The notes beneath the pieces are model-generated. The model ran no database searches, was not told the DNA's origin, and worked only from the letters and a program-made list of their open reading frames with translations. Shown in pieces: positions 23,945 through 34,884 of a stretch of 64,000 nucleotides of DNA. The stretch is from Schistocephalus solidus (lineage: Eukaryota > Platyhelminthes > Cestoda > Diphyllobothriidea > Diphyllobothriidae): NCBI GenBank assembly GCA_017591395.1, contig WEDG01004086.1:59876-123875 (forward strand), in the 5' to 3' direction. Made by a program: the position numbers and the translations under genes. Position 1 is the stretch's first letter; the number at the start of each line of letters is the position of its first letter.

Positions 23945-24120
23945 CAAACTGGCTGCATTGTTACTAGTTAAAAGCCCAGACAGGAGTTTTGTCGATATGC
24001 TGCCGCTGCATGGCAGAGCTGCGAGAGTTTCGGCTCATCAGTGTGTCCTCCATCAGTCCCTGTGTGCTTTCTGATAGATACACCAACGTTGAAATTTCAG
24101 CTTTTTAATTTCCTCAGAAA
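23945..24120 (+). repeat. Repeat C, copy 1
   Basis: Shares 'agcccagac', 'gagctgcgag', 'cggctcatcagtg' and 'tttcctcagaaatta' in order with 44790-44990; related copies are at 45132-45257 (inverted) and 62190-62350. Confidence 0.6.
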
Positions 24121-24129
24121 TTAATTGGT

Positions 24130-25350
24130 TACTTGGTTACTCTCCTTAGTTGAGCTGCCAAACCACATCTTAAATGACACGTCGTACACATGAGGAGCAC
24201 GGATTAGACGAGATGGAAATGAGTACAAAGTCTACTACCTATAATGTTTGTCCTGCACTGAAAAATGCCTTAAAATTGCAATGATTGCAAGTTAATTAAC
24301 TTTGTAATATGTAACCTTACTCATGAAACATGGTAAAATTAACGTAGAATTGCGAACAGCTCTGAAGCCAGTCCAAAGACATCCACAGAACAACCAAACA
24401 AATAATGCATGAACTCAAGTCAAAAAGCAAAAGTGCGTATTAAAAGCACCATTTTGTTTATTAAAGAGAAAAAAATGAAAAATTCCCAGAAGGCAAAAAT
24501 TCATGTCACGTGTAGACTGGAGTTTTAGAATAACCTAATGCTTGTTCATGAAAATAACTGATGGAATAAAACGATAAACATATTTTTTTACATAAATATT
24601 TATTAAATATCCTCTCAGACGTCATATTATGTGAAATCCGACACACAATCAAGTGTGCGATGTCCGGTCCTGTGTTGCAAATGTTTATTATCAAAAGGAC
24701 TATAATTTTTTTGTTTTATTTGTTGCTAGAAATGTGGCTGATTGAAACAAACATGAATGGACTCGATTTAGCTGATGGAGAATTCACAGGAAAAAGGCTC
24801 CATAAGATCACAAGTTGATAGGCTGAACAGTGACTATTAAATGTGAATAGAAGTGACAGATGCAACCGTAAGCAAATTTTATTGTGTATAGTAAGAAAAA
24901 TTGTTCCGTTAACTTTAAGTGCGGTTTGTGCTGACAATGAAGTGCATTGAGAGAATACTTTAAGGTTTACGGGTGCTTTCAATCACTTGCCCACACACAG
25001 TTCGGTCCCTAACTGTTGAAAACTCACAAAATTAGCGCAAATTCGCTTGTAGCACACAAAAAACCCACCCAGCCTCCACACAAATTACACTAGGTTAAAG
25101 CAACGACAGACCTTTAAAAGAAAGCACACTTTGGTGTATAAAGTATTGATGCTTACATAAGAACTATTTTATTTTATCGAAGACCATAAAATAGGAAAAA
25201 AACGACTATATGACAGACCAATTATTGAAGGCTCATATAACTGACAGCAGAGAAGAAAAATATGATGCCAGGAAAATACTAAGGAAAAATAACAAGGATA
25301 CAACGCACTTGTATTTTTTGGAATTTCCTTAAACTACGGAAACAGAGATT
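24130..25350. other. Intergenic or 3'-flanking sequence
   Basis: No recognised feature. On the minus strand an AATAAA-type signal lies near 25160, about 190 bp beyond the stop of the candidate exon at 25353. Confidence 0.35.
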
Positions 25351-25352
25351 AC

Positions 25353-25596
25353 TTAGTCGTCAGTGGTAGTTTGGTGCATACATTTATTAAACATTAACTC
25401 CAACTTTGCTCCATTAAAGTGTGTTTCCTTGCCTTGTCTCAGTTTCTTTTGATTAGCGCAAGTAGATATCGATGGGCTGGAGATCAGGAGTGTTGGCAGG
25501 AGTAAAAAGGCTTCGGGGGCCACAGACAGAAAAGCTGACTCTTGACTAAAAATTAGATCGTAGGCGTCCGCCAAATTAGAATCATACCGCCTTTTA
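25353..25596 (-). CDS. Possible terminal coding exon, unrecognised
   Basis: On the minus strand, CTGTTCAACAG ends at 25597 and is followed by 80 open codons to TAA (KRRYDSNLADAYDLIFSQES at the start, MHQTTTDD at the end). A polyadenylation-like signal follows about 190 bp later. The exon would enter in phase 2. No partner exon with matching phase was found; a GC-rich open frame at 25911-26237 upstream ends in ACACAG|GTAAAC but in phase 0. Function unknown. Confidence 0.25.
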
Positions 25597-26991
25597 CTGT
25601 TGAACAGGAGTATTACCTTGCAACATTGAAATGTCCAATTGGCGTCGGTGAACGCACCCTTTACGACGTCAATAAATGCCTTGCCATTCTAGTCTCTGTT
25701 TTCTACCGTCAGATCCGTCGCTCTCCGAATTTGATGGCCATCCAAACCATCAGTCGTCGACCGTTCGTGAAAGTTGCTGTCGACGTGATGGGTTCTCGGG
25801 GCAAGTCCTTTGGAGGCTTATCTAAAAACAAGACTTAATCACAAAAGTAAACGCTTTTTGTTAAGTGCCCAGGGAGAAGGTTAAGGCGGTTCCGAGAACA
25901 ATCTTTTTTTTCAACGTAACACACGAGTCAAGCCTGGGTTTACCTGTGTGCTTGTTTTATTTTCTTTGTTGCGTCTGCTTCGGTGCGCGCGCGTGTGTAA
26001 GCTGGGTGCACGCGTGTGAGGCACGTCCAGGAAAGTAGGCCAAACGTTGATTGGTTGTTGGAGTATTCGCTTGGGGTCGATAGCTTCCTGCTGACTTCTG
26101 ATTTGATAGTGCTGCTTCCCAAGCAGGCCACGCGCACCGTCTGTTTTCTCGTGCGGGTTTAACTTGTTCTCGCCTCCGGGCGCTCTCCGTTCCACATTTC
26201 CAAAATGAACGCCGGTAGTTAATATATAATTGAGCAAATAAAAAAGTTATCTAATTAGTTTCTTACGCAAAATAGCTTAACAATAGCAGTCTTTTGATGG
26301 AGGCCAAATTTCTTCATCCTTCTTATATTAAACGCATAGAGAACATTGAAAAATAATCTCTCTGAACAGTCGTAATTGTGGTATCGCGCTAGTGTAAGAC
26401 GAATAACATTGTTGTCCTGTCTGCTTCTGGATGGTTTTGGGCAACCATGCTGAATTCTAGGCACTTTTCTGTGGTGTATAAGTCTCGAGCGGGCAATCTG
26501 CCTAATATCAAAAAAATATTAGCTAACAACTCACGCACCAGGACCTTAGCTGCCAATTTCCATATGCGCTCGAAATCAGCGTTGGACAGGAAACGCTTTG
26601 GCGTGGTGACGGGGTGACACGGAATAGTGACAGCAGGTCACAGGTTTCAATTTGTGTGTGGATTACTTCCAACTTTATGGCTACGTCCTTTTCGGTCTGC
26701 TCAAACGAGTAGCTCCGCCTATCTACGAATTCCTCGTAAGTTCACAATACGCAGGGAAACCGAGCAAAAATTTGAAAATTCACTTCACTTCTCAAATTTA
26801 TTGTAAATGACTCCTACTGTATTGCTGAAAACCCAAGTAAACAAACAACCTTGATTTCTCAAAAAGTTGCGTTCACACATCAGGTTACAGGACATGTCCG
26901 TCCTGTTGCGCTCTCGGGCGCAATCTGGAACCTCTACTGAAAATCGCTTAGTGACCATTCATGTAGGCAGGTAGGTGAACCTACAAAGATG

Positions 26992-27030
26992 AGGAAGACT
27001 GGAATGACGAATTTAACTTATTGGACGTCA
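26992..27030 (-). repeat. SINE core remnant
   Basis: 'gaggaagactggaatgac' then 'tattggacgtcagg' matches the core in reverse, with CTGATGA reduced. Confidence 0.4.
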
Positions 27031-27044
27031 GGTTTTCGAAAAAT

Positions 27045-27650
27045 AGAAGTTCTCTGGGTACGATAATAAATTTTAATGTGTCAATTTTCGACGATGGAAC
27101 CCCAGGTCGTTGGCAGACGTGCAATATGTGTATACTGGTAAAAAGCGATATTGCTTAGTCATTCCTACCCATAACTGTTACTGTGGACTGAAATCTCGCC
27201 CACATTGCCTGAAGCTTTTTCAATTTTTCTTTGAGATTGTTTTACACAGCATCCAATTCCATGTACCGCTTAGTGCACCAGTCATCGGTGTAAATAGTAT
27301 CCAAATATTATTGGCCTTTCTTCGATGGGCAGAAACCAACACTGTAAGTTTTGTCCCGTGCATGTTTTTGCCAAGTTTCAAGTGTATGAATGACAACTTC
27401 AGACAAGTGGTATCGTCTCTTAATTGCCAATTTGTTTTCCTGTAAGCATGTAGGGGCCAATTTTCCTATTTGAGCACAATAAACTGCATTGCAACTGCCG
27501 CATGTATCTTGTAAACGACTTCTTTTTTTTATAAAAGTAGCCAACTCTATCCTGAGGGTGGCAAAGCTGGTTTTGAATTTCAGCCGTTGTTTGTGCGCCA
27601 TTTGGAGTTGATGCTTCCTCAGGTGTCTTATAACAAATTCGGTCACGTTC
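27045..27650 (-). pseudogene. Penelope-like element 3' end with GIY-YIG relic (copy 2)
   Basis: Minus-strand frame 27646-27308 holds KKRSRLQDTCGSCNAVYCAQIGKL as separated parts (linker, then the GIY-YIG start with YIG changed to YCA), then SEVVIHTLETW. After a shift comes YTDDWCTKRYMELDAV, the conserved end. The 3' UTR ends with 'aaaattgacac' near 27085, closely matching copy 3. Multiple stops; catalytic residues are altered. Confidence 0.6.
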
Positions 27651-27659
27651 TTAGTGTAA

Positions 27660-27985
27660 GGAAGTGTTGACTAGTTTTTTTGGTTTGGGCGCCTGGTTGG
27701 AACAATCTAGTACCTCGTTCTTTCCTTTTAACTGCTCTCGTCTTATGCATTCATGCATAAAATCTCAAGGGTGCCCATTGTTTGATACCAGTTAGAACAG
27801 ATAACTAAGTACAGTTTGGTTAAGTTCTTTGTCAAAACATCCAGTTTTTGTTCGATTGAGGAGAGTGTTGAATGTTATCCATTTGTGAGCGACAAAAGTT
27901 TACTCTCGTAATACAGAATAACTTCCGCAAAAGCTTTTTGGGGTAAACTGGTGTATGAACTGTCCAGTCAGTTTTTCGCTGTAGG
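27660..27985. other. Spacer between two Penelope relics
   Basis: No feature recognised. Confidence 0.4.
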
Positions 27986-27987
27986 CG

Positions 27988-27988
<1 letters not shown>

Positions 27989-28032
<44 letters not shown>
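27989..28032. repeat. (TA)22 microsatellite
   Basis: Uninterrupted TA repeat directly beyond the 3' end of the minus-strand Penelope copy 3, possibly its tail or target site. Confidence 0.95.
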
Positions 28033-28037
<5 letters not shown>

Positions 28038-28430
28038 AAGTTGAGTTCTTTGGGAACAAAATAACTTAATTGTGTAAATTTTCGAATCTGGTGCCCCAGT
28101 TCGTCGTCAGACAAATGGGAGATGTACAGAAAACAGTTAACCTTAAATAATGCCTAACACAAGATTCTATGGTTGGCTAAAGTTTGAGCCAATAGACATC
28201 CGGAGTTTGAAGTTATCTGATCGATAGTGGCTGTTTTCGCCTCCACTTGACCTTGAGAAATTTGTAATTGGCATCTAAATCGATATGCCTGTTAATGCAT
28301 GCCTCGTCTGAGTGCATTGCCTCCAGGAATTCGCGGCCTCTTCTTGTTGGGCAGGCGCCAACGATGTGGGTATCCTCCCATCCAAATAGGTGTCCTGTGT
28401 CCAGTGTGTGCATGGCTACCTGCAGTGGGT
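28033..28430 (-). pseudogene. Penelope-like element 3' end with GIY-YIG C-terminus (copy 3)
   Basis: Minus-strand translation reads QVAMHTLDTGHLFGWEDTHI, then FLEAMHSDEACINRHIDLDA and YKFLKVKW. This fits the second half of the Penelope GIY-YIG domain (TGH...E..N RHIDL). The 3' UTR resembles copy 2. The 5' half is replaced by the SINE that starts near 28408-28435, so the SINE apparently inserted into this element. Confidence 0.65.
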
Positions 28431-28685
28431 AGAGCGTTGGACTTCTGCCCAACAAGGTCGCGAGTTCGAGACTCGGGCGCTGCAGCGCCTGGGTTTGGGT
28501 ATGGCTGGCTGATGACGGCTAATAAGCCAGAAATGGCCATTCCAGTCTCCCTTGTCTTTTGTCGGTCATGTTATTCTGCCTATATACTTAGCTGCCCTAC
28601 GGCTGCTGGCGGGGCTTGAGAGTTAGCCCCAAGGCACAACGGGACAAGTGAGTCCTGTAACCGATCGGTTAGCGCCCCATTACCA
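28408..28685 (+). repeat. tRNA-derived SINE, most complete copy
   Basis: A box TGGCTACCTGCAGTGGGTAGAGC (written in parts: TGGCTACC, AGTGG, GTAGAGC), B box GAGTTCGAGACTC near 28460, spacer 'gggtttgggtatgg', the hammerhead-like core 28503-28547, 'cttgtcttttgtcggt', then a tail with 'tagccccaaggcacaacgg' and 'cgatcggttagcgcc', ending in (TA)n. About thirteen related pieces occur in the window. Pol III transcription is inferred from the boxes. Confidence 0.75.
28503..28547 (+). ncRNA. Hammerhead-ribozyme-like motif inside the SINE
   Basis: Order and spacing fit a type I hammerhead. Stem I GGCTGG (28503-28508) pairs with CCAGTC (28542-28547), six pairs including one G-U. Core CTGATGA is 28509-28515. 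Stem II GGCT/AGCC (28517-28520 with 28525-28528) has loop AATA but a C-A mismatch next to the core. GAAA is 28530-28533. Stem III is the self-complementary ATGGCCAT (28533-28540), with no room for a loop, so it could form only between two molecules. The nucleotide before stem I is T (28541), giving an AUU cleavage triplet. Hammerheads in SINE-like elements are known from schistosomes (Sm-alpha). Activity is untested; the mismatch and AUU triplet argue for weak or lost activity. Confidence 0.5.
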
Positions 28686-28700
28686 TATATATATATATAA
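28684..28700. repeat. (AT)n tract at SINE end
   Basis: Short AT run marking the 3' end of the SINE. Confidence 0.7.
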
Positions 28701-29244
28701 ATGTTTGTGTGGTGTAACAAAATATTATAAACCTAGTGTATTACTGCGTTTTGTGTCAAAAAATGCCATAAATTTGCAAATAATAAGTTATAAAGCTGAA
28801 TTTTTGTCTGGTTTCCGGAAAATAATGCGATCCTTAAACTTACCTTTACCTGAGTTTCATTAACTTAAGATCAGATTTTACGATTTCAGAAGGGATTTAT
28901 TTGAAACCTTTTTTGTTTATATTAATGTACGCGTATAGCACAACGTACAAAATATACGTTTTATGCTGTGATATTTAATAGCATAGGAAATTTATTGGTT
29001 ATTCGACAACCTCCGGTTTTATCCAAATACTGCTTTTTTGCCTTCAACATACAAGATCAAAAACGCCGTGCTCTTTAGTAAAAGATTTTCTGAGTCTCAA
29101 ATCCAGTCAAAAAACCAAAACAATAAGGTCAAATGTATGCTTAACTACCAACGCAAATTCTGATGATGAATTCGCATGAGTTCGGTCATCTACTGTATTT
29201 TTTACCCTCAAAAATAATTAATTTGACGCTCGCGTGAAAACGTG

Positions 29245-29330
29245 GTGCAGTCTGTGGGATTTGAACCCACGCCAGCAAGGAGAAGGATTTAATACGACCA
29301 AAGCTCTAGCCAACTGAGCTATATGGCCCA
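29245..29330 (-). repeat. tRNA-like sequence (SINE head or tRNA pseudogene)
   Basis: Minus strand: D-arm-like TAGCTCAGTTGGCTAGAGC, then a T arm GTGGG-TTCAAAT-CCCAC with perfect 5-bp stem. The segments where the acceptor strands should be do not pair, and the anticodon arm is poor, so it is not an intact tRNA. A 71-codon frame over it is incidental. Confidence 0.55.
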
Positions 29331-29339
29331 CACCGGGAT

Positions 29340-31430
29340 AGTTTTGTAAAGCATTTAGCGCCACAATGAGCGTTCCGGCGTTATGTTGTCTGTAAACATC
29401 TGGTTTTCTGAAAAATAATCTGCTTGTTCCCAACCTCGCTCTTACAGCTCATAACGGACAAAAAGCAATTTTCATGTGTGGCAGATCTTGTTTTCTAAAC
29501 CTCTTTAGATTAGCATGCTACCTTCTGAAACAAAAAAAGCACAGAGTCGAAAAGAGCTACAACTATAGGAAATTTCCCAAATATGACTAATGCAGATTTC
29601 TGCTGTAATTTATATAAATCCTTACTGCAAAAATAAAATATAACAACATTCTTCATGCAAAAAGGACATTTTCTGGATCGGGCTAGACTAATAAGCCACA
29701 TTCACAACCATTGGGTGTCTATCTCTGAAAATCACAAATTCCGTCATCAAGTTTGATGAGTTAGAGCACATAACTCATCGTTATAAGGTGATCAGCGGGC
29801 GGCCATCCGATATGAAGGGATGGTCCACGCATGTCATTCGGAAGGTGTGCGGTTCCCTAGGTTGGCGTAGCTATAGGCGTCGTTCGGTAACTGCATCCTC
29901 GAAAATCTCATTTTATTAACAAGGGCAGTTCACAAGACATTAGCGCTGCAGGAAGTGGGGTACGCACCCAGATCTGCTAAAGATTGGATCCGGTGGACTC
30001 TAGGGATCATGAAGCTGATCGGTCAGCTACGTAAATCCTGGCTCGCAAAGCAAAATAGTAAGCTTTTATAATGGAATAGCATTTCATTCACTGCCTCTTC
30101 TTATGCAAATAGCCAAAGGCCAAACTCTTTTTTCCTGGATTGTCGATTGTTTTGTCCTTTAACATCTCTGTTCATAACCGTATGTAACGGGTAAATTTAT
30201 CTAACGTATGGCAAAAATCATAAGCAGCAAGGCAATGACTAATTCTGCTGACTACGGACAACACAGACAAAAGTGAGCCGCCCACTTCTACCAGTTTTCA
30301 AATAGTAGTATGTCCTCTATTAAATGAGAATAATAAAAGTAAAAAAACATGAAGTAAAAATGAAAGTTGTTGTTTATCCTTGCAGTAGAAGAAGTAATTT
30401 TTATAAAATTTCATCTAAAAATCGATAAAGAAGGGCATGTTTCACTTGGATTGATTTTCTTTGTGAACCATTAGAGGCTGCACAGTCTGAAATTATAAAA
30501 CCGCCATGCTGTGGTACATGATTTAAATACCAAATTCCTGGTATTTCAGAAGATATAAAAACCACCCTTAGAAAAATCTTGGTTTCTTGAAACGACCGGT
30601 GATTTTTATAAACGTCCGTCTATTTAAGGTTTTTGCAGGGGTGTAACGGTCTAGTAAATATCCTTTAAACGCCAAGCGAAATGCGATGCAAATGCCTTTA
30701 AATTGTATCACACTCAGTTAATGCGCAACCAGTACATTATTCGTTTTTCCAATTCTATATGATTAAAACTAAGTAGGCAGATCATTAAAAATAACTACCG
30801 ACTTGGACATCAAGGGAGCACTGCCGTCGACTCACTGAACCAAACCTGTGTTCTGTATAATTTCGCGGCTTTAACGAATCACTGATATCCTTGTTTACAT
30901 GAAATTGGTCCAGGCCATACGCAAGCTCTGACGTCCATAGTTTCTTTTTATTCCAGAACACCCCTCTCAGCTTATTATTTATGCATCGGGGAGTTAATGA
31001 GCTCTCAGCATATAACCTCCTTCGTTGGATGCCGTGTTTGATACTCTGATCCATGCGGCAACCTGCGCAGATGGGAATTTCACATTTATGCGTCTGTGCC
31101 TACGGGAAATATCTACCCTCGAGGTTAAGATTCAGACTGCGGCTAGAACAGATGCTGTGTTATCGAACCGTTAAAATAGTTTGAAAATACAGTTATGACG
31201 GATAAAGATAACTATGATGCCCCTTTACATACAATGTAACATTCTTCAGCAAGTTAGACAATAAACTTTATCAAAAGTTGCGGAGTTTGGCGGATCGATT
31301 TAGTAGTCTGAGTTCAATTTTTTCGACTGAATTGATGCCCCATTTATGGCAGGTCATCATGTTTCCCATTCGATAAGTATTGCAGTCCGTGAACTCTTTT
31401 ATTTGCCTACATATGCAAAGTACACAGGAG
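29340..31430. other. Intergenic, no confident feature
   Basis: No recognisable exon or repeat apart from AT-rich tracts. Confidence 0.4.
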
Positions 31431-31436
31431 AACGAA

Positions 31437-31458
31437 GAAAGAGAGAGAGAGAGAGATT
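31437..31458 (+). repeat. (GA)n microsatellite
   Basis: About eight GA units. Confidence 0.8.
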
Positions 31459-31559
31459 CCAACACTGGAATCCATCTTATCAAAAATTAGCATGCCAGTC
31501 GATTGAAGAGTTTGCCTTGGGATGTTGCCAACTAACTAGATAATCCGGCCTCTGATGAA

Positions 31560-31735
31560 TATTACCGACAAAGACAACGGGACTAGACCAGCCATTTCTG
31601 GCTCATTACTTACCGCCAACCAGTCATACCCAACCCCAGTTGATGCATGACCCGAGGCTCTAACCCATGGACTGCTGATCAGAAGTCCAACTCTTTAATG
31701 TACTGAGCCACAGGATCTTTGTCTTGCTGGTTTAG
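31560..31735 (-). repeat. tRNA-derived SINE, core deleted
   Basis: Minus strand: A-box region near 31730, B box 'gggttagagcctcggg', 'caactggggttgggtatgac', then GCCAGAAATGGC and 'ttgtctttgtcggta'. The CTGATGA segment is replaced, so the ribozyme-like fold is lost. Confidence 0.6.
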
Positions 31736-31849
31736 ATAGTTGACGAACGCTCACCAGTCGCCTTCACCCTCATTTATTTGAGCTCCTAGCCGTTCTCACA
31801 GAAGCTTGTCGTAGGTAGGGGAGCACTAGACTGTGTAGGCGGTACGCAC

Positions 31850-31975
31850 AGACAGGTTGCTTAGATTCTACAGCCAATGTGTCCCTGACCATCTTCGGTC
31901 TTCTCTGACTTTGTCTGACCGTGGGTGATGGAGATATTGCGATAGATGCTGCGCAAGTCTGCCCACTACCGTCGG
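31850..31975 (+). repeat. Diverged fragment of repeat R (R4)
   Basis: 'cttcggtcttctctgac' then 'gatagatgctgcgcaagtc' aligns with 2065-2140 of R1. Confidence 0.5.
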
Positions 31976-31999
31976 GAAGAAGAAGAGTGAGGTTGCTTT

Positions 32000-32870
32000 A
32001 CGGCAGAATCCATTGTGCGGAATCACTGACCTGTGAACCGTATGATTCCCGAGGCATAAAAGTGAGCGTCAGCACAATGGTTGCAGCCAGCCCCATGCCC
32101 TCAGGGAGTAGGGGCAATAGATGTCTACGCTTAAAGACATTACATAATCACACTTAGCTTGAAAAATTAATGGGCTCCTACGAAGTTACAAAACAGGCAT
32201 TTCTATTTGAAGCACGCCAACGCATAGTCTTGCAAACAGACTGATTGACAAACCGAACCTCAGGCTTGGTGTTCAATAACAGTATTGCAGTCATCTGAAA
32301 CATTTCTGGATCTATTCAATGACGGTTCTGTAGAACTGCGTGATCGAGAATGGTGTCATTTATCACCAGTTCCTGCTTCAAATTCGTAACACAGACACCC
32401 ATTTTCGATACCATAAAACAGCTTCTGCCTGATGACGCCGAAGCCTATCCAACAGCTTGGGATCTCATGTAAGTCGTTAAGCACTGCTTCGGGATTAATT
32501 TCGACTTCAGGCGGTCAATATACTAATAGATCAAGGCCACACAAAGGAAACCCCGATTTTCCGGCCGATTGCTGCGAAAGTGTTGCAAAATCATGAAATG
32601 GAAATGATTCGGAAGTACCAAACTTAATTTTTATGTTCGCTTTCGTCAAAAGCTGCGACAAAAATGGAGCAAGACAAAACGGAGACCCCTAAACTAAAAT
32701 TCAGCCGTCTCCAACGCATGATTCAAAAGAAGGAAAAGAAATGGATGAAGAGCTTCCTCTTTCGGGTGTTTTTGTTAGCTGCCATCCTTTTCCGGCAGAG
32801 GATTACAGAACCCCAACGAATGCAGTAAAATTCCCGCTCTTTGACAGCAGTCCACAGTTCAACCTTCGAA
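32000..32870. other. Unassigned, possibly an old retroelement
   Basis: Broken frames with no family I can name. No confident gene. Confidence 0.3.
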
Positions 32871-32879
32871 AACGATGCT

Positions 32880-33390
32880 CTGCAGCATGGTGGGCCCAGG
32901 GACGATGACAATTGCACCTTCTACTCTCTCAACCAAATGTATCCAGTGTCAAGACAGAGGTAATAATACCGTAGGCGAGATCGGGAACGGTGACTGATGA
33001 AGCTGAGCAGCCCGACTACGCGTGCCACATGCACATGTTTAACGCACGATGGAACAAGGTTTCACGCAAGATCAGCTCCTGACTAAGTGGAAGTGCCATG
33101 GCGTCGTGTTAAGAAGGAGTAATTTCAGCCACATTCTTTGTCCTGAAGGGATAGGATTAGCCCGTCAGTTGTTAGTCCGATAAGCAACGCCATTTAACAC
33201 ACCGTTTTAAATTAACGGCGCACCGAATTGTTTATAGTAAAGAATATGCACTGAGAACCGTGGAAGCAGGGTCCTAAGAGTCAACCTCATTCGCTCCCTC
33301 TCCAGATCTCGGTCCGCAATCCGAGCCCATCAACTGAAAGAGCTGAACAGCTCATCTACATGTGCTATACATGATACGCCCTCACCCACA
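32880..33390 (-). repeat. Diverged copy of repeat R (R5)
   Basis: Minus-strand relative: 'gtgccatgg' ... 'gttaagaaggagtaatt' near 33095-33125 corresponds to 'gtgccataaagg' ... 'ttaagaaggagcca' of R2; 'gaattgtttatagtaaagaa' near 33227 and a G/C-rich block near 33300 follow in the right order. Confidence 0.5.
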
Positions 33391-33638
33391 AACCAGGTTT
33401 TGGCAAAAAGAAAGTGGGCAATTATTACACATATTAATTGAGGTCATCAACAGCCTTTATGAAGCCACTTACTATCCTTTCCCTTTTGTAAACAATGCTT
33501 GCGAACCCTAAAAACGCACAGTCCACATAGTGAGTGGTTTGCCAGCATTGCAAGGAAGAAGTGGTCCTAGTAATAGGATGATCCTTCGTCTGCTAACTTA
33601 TACATTCCCCTTTTTCCTGTGCGTTTGTAGACCTTATC

Positions 33639-34472
33639 ATGAGTGACTTGCCCTCACGTAGGCTTTTCCAGCGTCTAAGCCGCTTGGCAATATCTACTTT
33701 CTTGGAGGTGAACCCATTTAATCGCCCATAAGTAACTTTACAATAACTTTGATCTTCTCAGGAACCACAAGACGCACTAAGTGACTCCTTTAAAACCATA
33801 CGCGCGGGTGAAGCACCGAAATAACGAAGATCACACATCATTTTTCGTTTAATTTCTTCAGAAGAAGGAGTGGATTCCCCAAATATACAGCGTGCGATAT
33901 TAATTATGTGTCACCAGATAGCTGATCTCTCAGCTAAGGTAGATTATGTGGTAGAGGCCCAACGAAAAACGCTGGGCTATCTACGGCTATGGATGCAATA
34001 CATCGGCAGCAGCCCTGCACATCGGGTCCGGCAGCTCCCCAGCTGCCCAAAAATCCTATGCCACAACAGTTACATTCAGCATGTGAATTTCGAAAGCTGA
34101 ATAACCAGCTGTTAAATCAAGACTTTCGTAATCAGCTGGTAAGCCATCTATAAGTATTGTATTAGACCTCCTATCCTACCTGCCTCGGCGGGCACAACAT
34201 AGATGATTTCGTAAAACGAATATTTATCGCTATCTTCGACGACGAAATAAGTCTACACGTTAATTTTAAAGACATAAGTCTAAAGACAGCTTGGGTAAGT
34301 CAATCAATAACTGTCTCAATGCCACTATATAGAGGTGTTTGCTGCCTGGAATGCCAGCGGCTCCTATAAATTATCCGATTTTGAATCTACCATCGCCAGG
34401 CAACTTAAAAGGTCGCTTGATAACCATTGCCAGAGGCAACAAAAACAAATTGGACGTCCAGCAGACGGTTAG
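33639..34472 (+). CDS. Small multi-exon gene with DUF4806-like domain
   Basis: Exon model: 33639-33707, 33762-33807, 33862-33938, 34043-34138, 34166-34294, 34335-34472 (stop TAG), about 184 aa, all junctions phase-consistent. Introns 1 and 2 are both 54 nt with good T-rich acceptors; the others are 104, 27 and 40 nt. The N-terminus (MSDLPSRRLFQRL) leads to a heptad-like helix (QRAILIMCHQIADLSAK). Then come LPKNPMPQQLHSACEFRKL, NQDFRNQL and GGHNIDDFVKRIFIAIFDDE, the pattern of DUF4806: LP start, FR..L, then GG with a V+.I helix. The C-terminus is SYKLSDFESTIARQLKRSL. The 27-nt intron is below usual size. Exon 3 also reads on openly past its donor in another frame, so this may instead be a frameshifted pseudogene. 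Role unknown. Confidence 0.45.
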
Positions 34473-34884
34473 TCAATATCAAATTTTTTAAAATAATGTT
34501 TGCTTGCAGGCAAAAATGCTGAACTATCATCGGTAAACCTAACGCCTTCACACAGTAATGTCGGAGGAAAAAGAAACCGCAAACCTTTGAACATATTCCT
34601 TTCAATTTTTCAATAAATTATTCTGTAAAAAACGTCTTCACCAAGCCTTACAATTAATAATACGGACCCAAGGGGTATTAAAAGCGTAATAGGTTGAGGA
34701 AAGGATTCAAACGGAAGGCGTGGGTAGCATGTTCGCTGGTTGCCTAATATCTCGATTAATCGATATTTAATAGATATATACAAAGCGGCAAAAATAGATA
34801 TACCATCGATATACATATCTCGATTAATAGATATCTAGTAGACATCTAGTAGATATTGCTTGCTACTAGGGTACCAATTATGAA

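Noticed and set aside
17410..25770. Shared stretch 'gatggccatccaaacc' near 17440 and 25740
   Set aside because: Only about 20 bp of clear identity; could be a repeat fragment but not enough to define one.
28299..28619. 106-codon frame across Penelope relic and SINE
   Set aside because: Crosses the junction of two mobile elements on the non-coding sense; not a gene.
29245..29330. Intact tRNA gene
   Set aside because: D- and T-arm sequences are good but acceptor strands do not pair and the anticodon arm is poor.
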